64,000 nucleotides of DNA from Heterobilharzia americana. Lineage: Eukaryota; Platyhelminthes; Trematoda; Strigeidida; Schistosomatidae. The notes beneath the pieces were generated by a model that made no database searches, was not told the origin of the DNA, and saw only the letters and a list, made by a program, of their open reading frames with translations. Of this stretch, positions 22,668-36,300 are shown piece after piece (within the stretch, counting starts at the first letter, position 1; every line of letters begins with the position of its first letter). The translations under genes and the position numbers were made by a program. The stretch is taken from assembly GCA_944470555.2 (NCBI GenBank), contig OX104127.1, forward strand, positions 97,860,708 through 97,924,707, in the 5' to 3' direction.

Positions 22668-24331
22668 GTAGATATAAACTTTTAATTGTTAATATTAATA
22701 ATGAATACAGGTTGCACTCCGAGCACTTGGATTTGAATTGAAAAAACAAGAAGTGTTAAAGACTTTGGAAGACTATAACATTAAAGAAGATTCTGGGAAA
22801 CTGCGATTTGAAGATTTTAATGAGATAGGTACGAATTTTTTAATAGACTGCCTAACTATAAAATTATGAAAATCATTGTTCCGTTGATTTGGAGGAAATT
22901 TTAAATGATTTTTTGATCAGATTAGGCGGTTGACTTTCTACCAGTGGGTCACGCGTTCAAACATCACTCAACCTACTGAGGTTTAAGCAGCCAGGTAGTA
23001 TCATTAGTCCTTACACAAAATGTATGTGGCTCCTTACCTACTACACGAGTGTGCACAAGGTGTTGCTAAGTGAATCCCAATTCTTTAGATTCAAACTTTT
23101 TCAGTCTCTTAAGGAACTTTCGTTTTTTACATTTTGTTCGTAAATAAATACATTCTTCATAATAGTGAGGTCGCTGTAGTTTCTAAAGGCAATCTTTCAG
23201 CTTTTGTTAAGTACTTATCACCTTGAAAGAAAATTAGACCATACAGTTTGATTTGTGGTGGCTAGGTGTGGCGTCCACGACATGCATTTCGTCCCATTTT
23301 GATCTCGTCGTTTGATTGCACCTGTCTCCCAGTGAATGTTGTTCTCACTGAGACTGGAACTCAGAGACCATTGCTTCAAAAGTCAAAGCGTTATCCATCC
23401 AGCTACTGAATCGTAATAGTCAGATGGATAATGGTCTGACGTCTGGGGAGACGGGTGCCACATTCCAGTCCTATTGGAAACAACATCATTCACTAAGAGG
23501 CGAATACATTTAACTGAAAAGTCCCAAATAGGATGAGACGTGTTGCGTGGATCTCACTGTTAGCCACCACCAGTCAAATTACACCATAAATAATCTTCAA
23601 GCAGTATCAAAGCATCCGCATAGGATCCCATTTCTCTAATCAAGAAAGACCAATCCCTTCGGTTCAAATAGCGTTCGAAGTACAAGTAGTATCAATAATT
23701 ATGATTAAATCATGTTTTTAAGAGAAAAATTAGCATTTCTTTAGAGTTGTTGTCAGCTTTCTGTAAGCTGGAAACTGATAACGACTGAAAGAATAATAAT
23801 TCAGCAATAATCAGACAGTAGTACGACGAAGTAAAAACTTGCTATTTGTAGCGAAAGAAACAACGAATACAACTTTACCACCATTAGTAGTATTGATTTG
23901 TAATACTGTGTCTTCGACTAATGACTACATAGGTTCATTTGATTTTTCTCGGATAATTTTATCACGCTGCATACAGTGATATTTAAGAACTTTCGTAGTC
24001 TTCTCATCATAACAATACTTTACGATTCTTCGGTAATTACCTATTGCTAGGTGTGTCCACAGGACAACCATTGGTTCTGCCTACTGCGTCTTAATCATCT
24101 TTTTTCAACGGGAAGTCATTCATTGGTAATACAAGTCACTAATTACACGCAGTTTAATCCATCTGTTGTTATTCAGTACATTTTTAAGACATATACTTTA
24201 GTGAAGTTATTAGATGGATCTTAACATGTCTTGTTAGATTACCTTATTAGGTGGATACAAACACTAGTTAATGAATAATGTCGTACCTCTAATTTCCTTT
24301 GTGTTTTTCTGGAGATATATAGTAGAAGTAT

Positions 24332-24383
<52 letters not shown>

Positions 24384-27300
24384 GTCACTAGCCAGCAGAG
24401 AATCTGTCTTTTAAAAGTCCCTGACATAAGAGTTATTTCGAAGAGAACGCCAACTACAGTATTGTATTAACGTATATCTGCTGAACGGTGATAACACCTT
24501 GAAGAATATTTAAAGGGACAAATCAGCGTAGAACCACGAACAGAGGTGAGTCTGTTCAAGTTTTCATAATTCATAACAACATACAAATAGGAAGTGAATA
24601 TTAAAAGAACAGTATTAAATTAGAAAAAAGTACACGAGAAGGAAAAAGGGATAAGTAAATGAACGTTTATAAAAAGTTTAAAATTTATAAGATGATAGAG
24701 AGTCTATGCACCCGCACTGTTGTATTCGATTTCGAGTCGTACCACTAAGAGTCCCCAACCATTGATTGGTATCTCATCGACGGCTGCAACCAGACAACCT
24801 ACCTTTTCCTACATACCTAAGACCTCCAATCAGAGAATTCATGAACTGGTACTATTTCTTGACCCGACAACTTTTAGTTCAGGAAATTCATCAATTTTCG
24901 GTTACTTACTCAGGCAAAGAGAACCTGAAATTATCATCTGAATTTCTAACCGGAATTTTTCTTTATTAGAACATCAAAAAGTCTGCCATTTTTCAGTCGA
25001 CCAATGGTTGCTGCTCAGGCAATAGACAAGGCTATGACTTGACTATCTGAGCCGTAGTTTGGCAGACTAGTATTTGTACTAGGTGGTGATTGAAGGTGAG
25101 ATAAAAATCTGGACCGCGGCCGGATTCGAACCAGCGACCACCTTCAATCATCACCTAGTACAAATAGATAAGGCATCTAGTTTTGCCATTCCTATGTCTG
25201 TTTACAAGTTTGTTGCTCCTGTGGAGAAAGCTGTATAGAGTGTACTACTAGACAACTTAACAAATGTGTTGCTGATTATCTACCTTCATGGTTAGGAAAA
25301 GGATAGATGAAATCCATCAGCAGCTCGGTTTTATCTCACCTCGTTGATAGCGGTCACTCGGCAGACAAGAACAATGCTTTCACGATTAGTCACCACATAC
25401 CATCTCATTTTTCGAAAGGTATTGTAACTTGTCTCTTACACATAGCAGAAGCTGTGGGGATTCGAGCTAATAATCCTAGTCTTTGTATCCAGAAGAGGTT
25501 TGTATATCCCTTGTCTCTCCCTTGCCCAGGGAATACTTGATTGATAACCTTGTCATTGAAATTTCTTCCTACTCCTTTCATATATTTACTGTATTTGTTT
25601 GTACTTTGTTTATCCACTTACCTCACCCTTCAGTATTATGTAACTTTTATTCTCCCAAGCTTTTGACCCACTTTTGTCATCGAAGTGCCTACATTCTCAT
25701 GCTGCCTTCTTGTTTCTTATCATCATTATCATCTATATTGCATGTGCTTTAGTCAACGTTATCATTATTATTATTTGTATTATTATCACCGTTATTTTAA
25801 AACGTCTATCACACTAACCGACAAATCTACATGATTGGTTTAATTTATATATATATATATATATCTTTGTTAGAGTAAAGCCTGAAGTGGATCTAAGTGA
25901 AAACAATATTGTTCGTTTATATTCCTTGTTCTAATTTACATTATGGAAGTTTTTAAAACTCTTAAACCGTATTCCTCGGTTATGGTGTGCCACGTGGAAA
26001 AGTACAGTATATATTTCAAACTATCTTCGGATTTGTGAGAGTATAATTATGAATTGTGTGTAACAGGTACCTTACCACTGACATGTTTAACTAAATTCAA
26101 CAGAATAACTTCACGCTGCGATATCTACCATCCTTTAACAGTTCACTGCTTATTGATACCACTGTCCGCTTACTCATCTACTGGTTCATATAATCTTATC
26201 GTTATTTCAAGTGATAGGCATTGAGGAGCGGTCATGCTTTTCTCATGAGAGTATTTTGTCTCTGTTAACTGAGGACACAGTTTCTCAGTGTACATAGTCA
26301 TGAAAGTTTTTTAGCAAGATATATTGGAGTACATTATCTTTTATGAGCTGGAAGTCATTATTCCTATTTCCACAAAGTTGAATGCACTAGGTATCTAATT
26401 GAGGCATTTAGTGTATGTTCCCGCCAGGGTCTCACTGTTCATAAATTTCTTAAGTCTTTACATAGTCATCATCGTTTGAAGCTTTAAAGAATATTTTAAT
26501 ACCTTATAAAGCTAGAGAGGCGGTGAAGGTATTAGCATTAGATAATACCCGACAATTATTTAGGCTTATTAAGGACGCTTGCGAGAAAATGATCGTTCGT
26601 GAAACCGTCACAGCAAAGGATGGGACGCTGATAACCTTTCAGGATAAATGGCTAGAACGTTGGGGGAAACACTGAAGTACATCTCAACTGGCCCTCAGCA
26701 ACCCTTCACCTGTTGAATATGCAGCCTGAACCTGAATGGCTCGTAAATATTGGTCCTCCAACTCCCCTCGAAGTTAAGAAAGTTGTATCGAACCTGAAAT
26801 GATCCAAAACACCAGAACCTCACTAATCTCAACCTTCAAATTGTTTTTCTCTCACACAACTTTTTCCACGTTGATATCACTTTTTCTATCCATCTGGTGC
26901 TCATGTACTACCGCGAGATATAGCAACTTGATTTGATGCACCTATGTGCGAGTGTCTACGTTGGTTTTGTCAGTCAGTTAGTTCTCCAGTTCCCTGCATC
27001 CAACAGGAACCTGAATGGGGCATAAATGTCTGTCCCCCAGCTGCCCTTTTAGCTGAGAAGGTGGTTCTCAACCTGAGGCAATGTAAATAGTAGAAGCGTT
27101 TAAGGATGGCGGTAGGAAACTAATGAGCAGAATAACGTAGGTACAAGGTGGCGTATGTGAATCAGAAGTAGTGGCACCGGGATCATCTACTTCAGTGATC
27201 CTTGCAGTCCGTATCAAAGAAGTCTTATTAGTAGGGTAATCAGCTTAACTAGTATTGTGTCTAAGATCCTTGGGTTCATAGTTATCCGCCGCTTAAGTGG

Positions 27301-30300
27301 AGCTCCAGAAAATCAAGCAGGACGTCAGCTCCTCGATCAAATCTTCACCTATCAACAGGTTATAGAGATGTGTCCCATTGGCTTATGGAGGTGACTTTCA
27401 ACCAGTGGGTCACGGGTTCGAACACCGTTCCACTTTCTAAGGTTTGTACAGCCAGGTAGTATCATTAGCCCCCACACAATAGATATGGCTCATTGTCTAC
27501 TCCACGAATGTGTACGTGGTTGCTGAGCACATTTCGATTTTCTTCGATCGACTTACATGGTTCATTTGGAATACTCAGAAGACATTGTCCTGCTAGGTGA
27601 AGACGCTGAGAAAGTTCATGGTCTTCCTAACGCCTTGAGCAGAAATCTGAGTATATTTGCCATGCGTTTCGTACCTGTCAAATGTAATATGAGGCTTTAG
27701 GAGTAATCTAAAACTACTCGCAGTTAAAGGATTGGCAGTGAAGCAATAGGATGCGTTGAATTGTTCACCTATTTGGGGATTTGCACCAGAGTCAGACAAA
27801 ATCAGCGTAGAACCTCGCACAGAAGTGTAGAGGTTCAATTCGCCACACTTCACAGTACCATTCAAAGAACGAGTGGATGGAAAAAAACTAATATCTAAGC
27901 AGACAAATGTGTATGGGAGAAGGAATTCAAAAGTAAAAGTTAGTGAAAAAATTCAAGGCTTTGAAAATGTCCAGGCGTGAATACATCTGCTTCATGGCGA
28001 CGGATTTTCAACTGTATCACCGATGGTTTCCAACCATTGGTTCCTACTGTCTCAGGAACCTCATCCAGGTACCCCCCATCTCCCCATACGTCTCAGACTA
28101 CCAGTCAAAGAACTAATAGACTGGTACTACGTCTTAGTCTGGTTATCCTGAGCATTCTTCAAACCAAATCCAACTTCTGCTAGCATTACATGTCGAGGTA
28201 GGTGGTGGCTCAGCATGTGCAATCCATGTCTAGGCTATACCTCAACCTCTGAAGATTCACAACTTCATCGATCGACTTGCCTGTTTCTTCCAGTACCCTT
28301 CACTTAACCTGTACATAACTTACGTAGGAATCCCAGCATACATGATCAATACTGCGAAGATACCTGTGGTCAGAGACTTGTAGTCTTTTCAAATATTCTA
28401 CTTTCAACGGCCATGTCTTACAGCCGTATGACAAAACATAACGGACTGCAACGCAGTATACTAGTCGTGTAATAGGTAGGCAAGATAGGTAACCCGGTCG
28501 ATGAGGTTGTGAACCTTCAGCGGCTGAGGTATAGCCTGGACATGCATTATACCTGTCGAGCCACCACCTACCTCGGCATGCAATGCTAGCAGAAGTTGCC
28601 ATAGCGCAGATGTATTCACCCCTGGACGTTTCCCAAAGCTTGAATGTTTTCACTAACCTTTATTTTTAAACTCCTCCCATACACATTCGTCTGCTTAGAT
28701 ATCAGTTTTTTCATCCACTCTTTCTTTGAATGGTACTGTGAAATGTGGCAAACTGAACCTCTGCACTTCTGTCCAAGTGTTTAAGTTAATTATATTCTTC
28801 TCTCTGTTACTACCTTAGAAATGCTTTTTTCAAATTACAATGCTTCAGGGGTAGTTCTAAGTTAATTGGGACTATCTATAGGTTCTGAGTACTCAGTTCG
28901 TAATAGCCTGTGTTGGAAACATGTTGAGAAACGAGTTAAGGACATCATATGTATGGGTGCTACTTGGCATGAGGATACCTTGGCCTCTTTTTCTTATTGA
29001 TTTATTCGTATATCATTTATCCTGCTGACATTGTTTGCTTTGGAAATCCAATTTCTCTTGTAATATGCCGTCACTTTTAAGCGAATCATTCTTTATTGAA
29101 GCAGCTCCATAATTGTCTGTTATCACGTTTAGATCTTTGAGAAATAAAGGTAATTCTGATGGAATTCTTAACAAACGTGTTGATTAAATTTCAAATTTGA
29201 TAGGTTATAAGTTTGGAGTCAACCTATGGAAGACCATTTCGTGCTTGTCGGCATTTTTTGGCGTAAACGATTTATCGACGCTATTTTGTAATAATATCCT
29301 CTGCATCCTGATAACCTTGATTCTCACATAAGTGGATAGTGACCCCATTGGTGTTTGACCGGATGATTTTGTAAATGTCTGCTGATAAAATAACTTTCCC
29401 CTCCCGTACATAGTTCGTCTGTATCTTTTCTTCTAATTTTAGTTACAGATATGATTTTGGATAGAGATCCTGTCACAGAAATGGTTCGCGCCTTTAAACT
29501 GTTCGATGAAGATGATTCTGGAAAAATTAGTTACCGCAACTTGAAAAAAATCTCCAAGTAAATCTTTGTTATCTTTTTTGTTGCGGATTTGTCGGCCAAT
29601 TATTACTATTGTTATCATTACCAATATGTAAAGTGAATAGCGTAATGATTCTCTTGTATTCAATTGGATTAATCTAGTACTCACCAGTGACTAGCTTCGA
29701 GAGGTGATTCCTGAAGTTTCAATAAGAAGTCGTGACCTGGGAGGCAAACCTAGTGGACATGAGGACAAATACTCAACGATGACATTGCGTAATGATCGCG
29801 CCCTATGTCGGGAATTGACAGAAGTAGGAAATATGGACCATCGATTTTCGACTCAATGGCTCATTGGTAACGTGCTGACCACGGAGCCTGAAGGCTTTGG
29901 GTTTGATCCCTGGCGGGCAGCGTCATGGGTGCGCACTGCTGAGGAGTCTCATACCCGGACAAAACAGCTCTCCAGTGCTCCCAGGTCTCCAATGTTTCTC
30001 CAACTGATACCAGTCCATGATGAATACCAACTTGTTTCTCTTGTAATCATTATTGTATGAAATTGATAGTTATAAAGGAATTATTAAAGTGATGATGCAG
30101 TTTCTGACTAACATAGGATTCGCCCAGATTCAACTATTTTTTTATTCATCTACTAACTTCTAAGTGCATTAGAAGCAATATAGAAGAACATGATACGATA
30201 ATGGACCCACTAGAGTTATCCCTTTACTAAACGTCATGTCAAAATAGTAATAAAAACTCAGAAAAAAATATAACTCATTGGGAATGAGTTAGTGTGAATT

Positions 30301-33300
30301 CATAACATATTCAATTTTCAGGTGCCTGTCACGCATGTATGTTCAGTGAATCGCTGAGTTCGACTTCAAATTATCCTCTTACTAAGTCGATAACCTACCG
30401 CGATAGTTAAACATTTAAGCATAATTTGAACTAGTATCTAATAACTTTAGAAAGGTGTTCAAAATTCCAACCTAACATGTTTAAGACCTCAAATAACTAA
30501 AGACTCCTATAACATCGATAGAAAGCAACAAACTGGACGAAGAATATTCTTTCCAGTAAATTCTTATTAGGTTCTACAATCATAAAATGCACTTGTACAG
30601 CGTAAAATCATGCCAAGTCAGGGACAATCACATTCTCAAAAAGGAGTGAGGTTTAGCAACTGTGAGGAAACCGATTTCTCTTATGTAAACTTGTCAATAT
30701 TGAGACGACACATATACACAGACGAGTGATATGACAGTGAATGAAAAGACAAGGAATAAATAAAACAGGAGTGACCCTTAGTTTATTGAAGATCAGGTGA
30801 GAAGTAACAGTCGAATATGATCATTCTGAATGCAAAGTTTAGGTTTGATCGACCTTATGGTGGCAGACTCAGCTATGTTGAGCAGGCGTTCTTGAGTATC
30901 GCGTGGTGTTGTTTTTGGAATAGGATTTATGACATTGAAAGCTTTGTTAGCATCTACATGATGCCCCGCATCTACTACGTGCGCTAGGCTAAAATTCTTC
31001 GCTACTTCCACTTCACCCTTTTCGAACCAAGCCAGTTGGTGCTCTCGTGTCCCGAGACGCACCTATCCAATTGTACGTCCTATATAAATTGTTTTACAGC
31101 AACGGTTGGATTAATATATACAAGATGGAGGGCTAAAATTAAGTGGGCTATCCTTTAGTTCAGGATCGAGTACTGACCGACTACAAAAAGATATGTATAG
31201 CCAACCTGCATAAAACGTCTTATTGACTGCTCTAGCTAGGCGTTGTGATACGATTTCACTTGGAGCGTCTCACTTGAATTGCAAAACCGTAAACAAAGAC
31301 TTCTCCACTGTCATCGATTCTCATTTAGGACCAATGTAATTTATGTTACCCTTGATGAACTTATCCGGATATCCATTTTCATTTGGAATATCATGAATAC
31401 AAAGTAGTTCTTTCACGCACTCCTCGGAATAAGTCGACCCTATTGTGAATGCCAGACACTTGGTTATATTATGTTTGCACTTCATCGGCACGAAGCTGAG
31501 AAAACTATGTATGCCGTGTCTTAGACGTCGCTTTTCTGCACTTACTTCTCAGTATAAAGCCATTTTTTTCTGTCATCAAGAAAATATATCAAATCATTGA
31601 TTTTATTTTCATATGTAAAGTGAGCTGGTGGATAAGTGCTGTTGAGATGCTTCAGAATAGAATTAAAGTATAGGCGTTTATCAAAGACCAGAAAAGTATC
31701 ATCTATATATCGACAGTGGAACTCCATATTGGCAATTTGATCTTTCAATTTTGCCAGAAACATGTCTGCAAATATTGAACCCAGTGGAGATTCCATGGCC
31801 ACTCCGTCAATTTGTCTGTAGAGATTATTTATTGTCGAACCTTTTAATGGCGTACATCGGATCTCCAAAACAATACAATGCGATACTCGAGAACGCCTGC
31901 TCAACATAGCTGAGTCTGCCACCATAAGGTCGATCAAACCTAAACTTTGCATTCAGAATGATCATATTCGACTGTTACTTCTCACCTGATCTTCAATAAA
32001 CTAAGGGTCACTCCTGTTTTATTTATTCCTTGTCTTTTCATTCACTGTCATATCACTCGTCTGTGTATATGTGTCGTCTCAATATTGACAAGTTTACATA
32101 AGAGAAATCGGTTTCCTCACAGTTGCTAAACCTCACTCCTTTTTGAGAATGTGATTGTCCCTGACTTGGCATGATTTTACGCTGTACAAGTGCATTTTAT
32201 GATTGTAGAACCTAATAAGAATTTACTGGAAAGAATATTCTTCGTTCAGTTTGTTGCTTTTTATTCGCATATTTAAGCTAACCATAAAGTCTTCCGTATA
32301 AATTTACATATCCAGGTTGTTTGTTTCGATGAACCCATCCAAGATAATTTATTTTTATGAAATAAATGCATCATATTGTTTCAGGTCTTATTTATTAGTT
32401 AATTTGTGAATGTATTGGTTACACTTCTCTTGATCAATACAGATACATTCATGTGATACATAAATCTGGAATTTGAATTGTCTTCAAAGTATATAATGTA
32501 ATCAGTAACGGTAATCTGTGTCTATGTGCTAACACTAAAATAACATAGACATACTTTATAGGCTGTTCAAAAGCCTGCTGCTTGTCGTTTGTGTTTAGTT
32601 AAGGGGAAACCAGAATTAAAGTGCATATGACCAGAAACTGAAGCGCAATTCAAAAGAGATGTATTCTGAAAATATTCATAGTAACGTTCATTCCGTAAAG
32701 GTTAACAAACCGAATTGTCACTCTCCGTTGCATCTATGTAGCGATCTTGACAAGTAAAACCGACACTAATAATTTTCACCATAGAATTTGGAATTGATTA
32801 TACACTTAAATAGGATGGTTAATTTTCAAATTATTCACAAGTTGCACAGTTCTTGACCAGTCATTTCTAAGCAAACATCTTGTTCGGTAGCATATTTCAT
32901 TAGTTCATGACACTCAGAGATCACATCTTGTGATATATTGCTGGGTGGTTTCCCACGGAAACTCCATTGACAACATACTTTGGCAGTTAAAAAGCTACTC
33001 AGCTGTGAGAAACGTCAACATGAACCGTAAACCTTGTAGATAGTTTGCAAACCGATCATCCTAACAAAGGTATCTCAATCCATTCATGTTGGCTAGCGAG
33101 ATTCAGTTAGTCTGAGACATTAGGCTGTGTGAGTTGAATTTGTTGATATACGTCTCCGATAAACTTGACACCAAATAAGTGAAACGGTTGTCCATTGCTT
33201 AGACAACTGTGGTTTGGGTAGCAAAATCTACAGATCACCTTGACTGTTTCTAACCTAATGTTGTTCAGTGATGTATTCCATTTGTTAGACAGTTACTTTG

Positions 33301-36300
33301 ATATAATATGCCTTTGACTGTATTCTCCCCACAGTTTTGCTAACCTCATACTAGAATTGATAAAACTTATGAAAAGTTACATCAAGCCTTATAGGGGAAT
33401 CCTTTTATATGAAGCATACGTAGGATTGAGCAAAAGATATTCGTCTTAATAAATTCTCCTTCGTAGTACACAGTTATCGATGGTTTGTTAGACAACAGAA
33501 TAGAAGAATATAAATTAATCAGCAATTTCTGTAACAGTGTATGATCTCCAACTAAGTTGATGAGAAATTCTACTCAAAGTAGGTGTGTATATGAACTAGT
33601 GTGATTTTTGTAACACTGCTAAATTTCCACTAAGTGGTTATAAAAAGTTGACCATAAATTCTGCTACTTATAAGTAGTTAAAGTTGATACACTTAATTTG
33701 TTTGGCAAAATAATTGCTTCTTCATAAAATAGCCTCTATTCTAGGACCACTTAATACTCTGCTGTTAACAAAAGATGTATTCTTTGATAAAATCATTTGA
33801 CAAGTGAACAGATCAGAAGAACCGTTGTATTAGAGTGAAATTAGTTATTTTCCGTCACATCGTGTTTATGCTATTGTCGGTGGAGGAAACTAAAGTGTAT
33901 GCATTCGAGATTAACTACGCTCTCCTATCATGATTTATCTAAGGGATGGGCTATCCATTTGAAAGCATACTGACAAGTGCTACATTCTTAAGCGAATAAA
34001 TATGTTCCCAGGTTATTTAGCAACAACTAGGAAAAACATAATGTACGCAATATATTTTCTGAAATGTCATAATCTCTTAATGTGTATATCTCTATAGCTG
34101 AAAACAGTAATTAACCTGTACATGAGTAAGCTTTACCAAATTAGATCGTGTAAGTATGAATTATGCATGTTTATTTGAGGGAAAATATATAGTGCTTTTG
34201 TCGAAATCGTAACATTAATTGCCATATCACTGATTGAGATCTTCACCAAATGGCTTGTAGTGACTTAGTGTTTTACACCGCCTTCCTAGGAATGAAGGAT
34301 ATAAATTTTGTTCGTCCTTCGCTAAACTATTTTATTCCCATTCAGATAAGCAATAATGAGTTGATTGAGCAGTTACTAGTAACCAAACAACTCACCCTAA
34401 AACACATTTTATGGCACATCTCGCAGCTATTTATACCAAATTAAAATCTATAAAGTTGTTAGCTCTCTTAAATAGATCTCCAAAGAAAACGGGGTTGGTA
34501 ATTCATATAGCAGAGATATGAAATAAGGTGTAACTCTGTTTTTTTCTCAACTCCAACCTTTACCTCCAATACAACTATATTACTGGTTATAATTAGCTTA
34601 ATTCCCTGTTAGATTTGACTAATCTATTCTTAGCTTATCATAGTAGATGGTTGATATTTGATGGTACGTGTTGCTTTTATTCGCTGAGCTTTATGTTTAA
34701 GTATACGTATGTTTTATTCTATGCTTATTTATCCTATGTTATTTAATTATCTTTAGCGTCAATCGAAAATGTTTTGCTTTTGTCTATTCACCCACCGCCT
34801 TTGATGATGAATAAATAGGTAGACTATGTTATATTTGCTTTCTAAACATTTGTTTACTCTCCAATTTACATAAATGACTCATCAGACTCAGGCTTCATTT
34901 TGTTTATACCAGTAGTATTTAATTAATTCCTCATAACTATCCGAATTTCAAATGACAGATTTATTGCCTCTAGTATAATTATTGTTTATTAGAATACACT
35001 GTTAACCAAAATAGGATTAGGTTGGAAGAATGCTAAAAGTGGCTATATTAAAAAAATGTCAGAAGTCCATGAAATCTTTGACTCTTAATGTAGGCTACCT
35101 GACTGAGAACCTTGAGATAATAAGAACCAGTGGTTGGAGACTATTAGGGAAAAGGCTTAAAGTCGGTCACAGTATCGCAAATGTATACATATTTTGGCAT
35201 CTTCGAAGTCTTGAATATTTTTACCAACTTTTATCCATTTATTCTCTTAACCCCTCACATACTCTTGCCTACCTTGATATCTCTCTTTTTCTTGCCACTT
35301 CTTTACATGTAATTGTGGAACGTGGCAACTTCTTTGCAAGGTTTCATGTTGATTTGTTTGTCCGTCTATTTAACATGGATACATGTATAGATTTTTCTTT
35401 CATTTTTAATTCAATTAATGAATAACCTTGCAGAGATATAAAATGACTTAAAATGCCACACCTTTTTCAATGATCTCAAAAATGAAATTACAATATTGAT
35501 AGTTTTGAGTTTAATGCGTGTTGATTACTTACTTCAATTATCTAGAGAGTTGTATTGACTCTAGTTCGTGGGTTACCGACAAACAATTAACATGAATACA
35601 AGGATCTCCTTTGATTTTCACCTAGTGAAATTAATTATTACATATATAAGAGTGTGCATACTGTAAGACTGTGACATACTACTATCAGAGATGGAAGACA
35701 CGCAAAATCTCATAGTTTTTCGACTATACATTCCTATAAAAATTTCCTCGCATGTAGTGGAACCACTCTGTAAACCAGCTAACTGATAACATTGTGAACC
35801 TACAGTGACTGGGCTAGTAGAGTATGTGTTTCTAATCCAGAGCTACCTCTCACCTCAATATACAATTCTGTCCTTAGTAAAATCAGGTCGAACAAACAGT
35901 TAATGATGATAAGATAAAGATATTGGGCGAGTCTTAAAGAATAATATCCGGTGTATTGTGATATACAAGAAGAAGTGAGTCATCAGTTGTTCATTGCAAC
36001 TGGGGGAAAAACTGTTCAAAAATCTAAATGTGAAATGGTTCACATTTGACTATAACGATGTAGATGCATTCCGCCTTTACGTCGATCTAAAACCCAAGTA
36101 TTCTGCTATTTCATGCTTATTCTTCCCATGAAATTTTTATTTATGATAACACTATTTTCTACTGGTTGTTTCTTCCTGCAATATGGTGGGAATGATTATT
36201 AGTCTGATTTCCATCAGCTTCAAATATGTACATACATTCTTTGAATGTAAGCTATATCGAAAGTTGTAGACTTTATGTAATGGTAATCAAAAGCTATTTT

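Larger units (their letters stand above)
26480..27800 (+). pseudogene. RTE/SR2-like LINE reverse transcriptase, degenerate and split
   Basis: Plus strand, with stops and frameshifts: LFRLIKDACEKMIVRETVTA, KDGTLITFQDKWLERWGKH, then a nested tail (26838-26990), PPAALLAEKVVLNLR-like residues, SKILGFIVIRRLSGAPENQA, LLDQIFTYQQVIE, a nested SINE (27385-27535), LVHLEYSEDIVLLGEDAEKV, MRFVPVKCNMRL and CVELFTYLG. The order matches RTE-clade polymerases. The catalytic YADD is YSED at 27572-27583, so one Asp is lost. Confidence 0.78.

Noticed and set aside
24239..24427. Leu-Ser repeat ORF on minus
   Set aside because: Translation of the (AG)n microsatellite.
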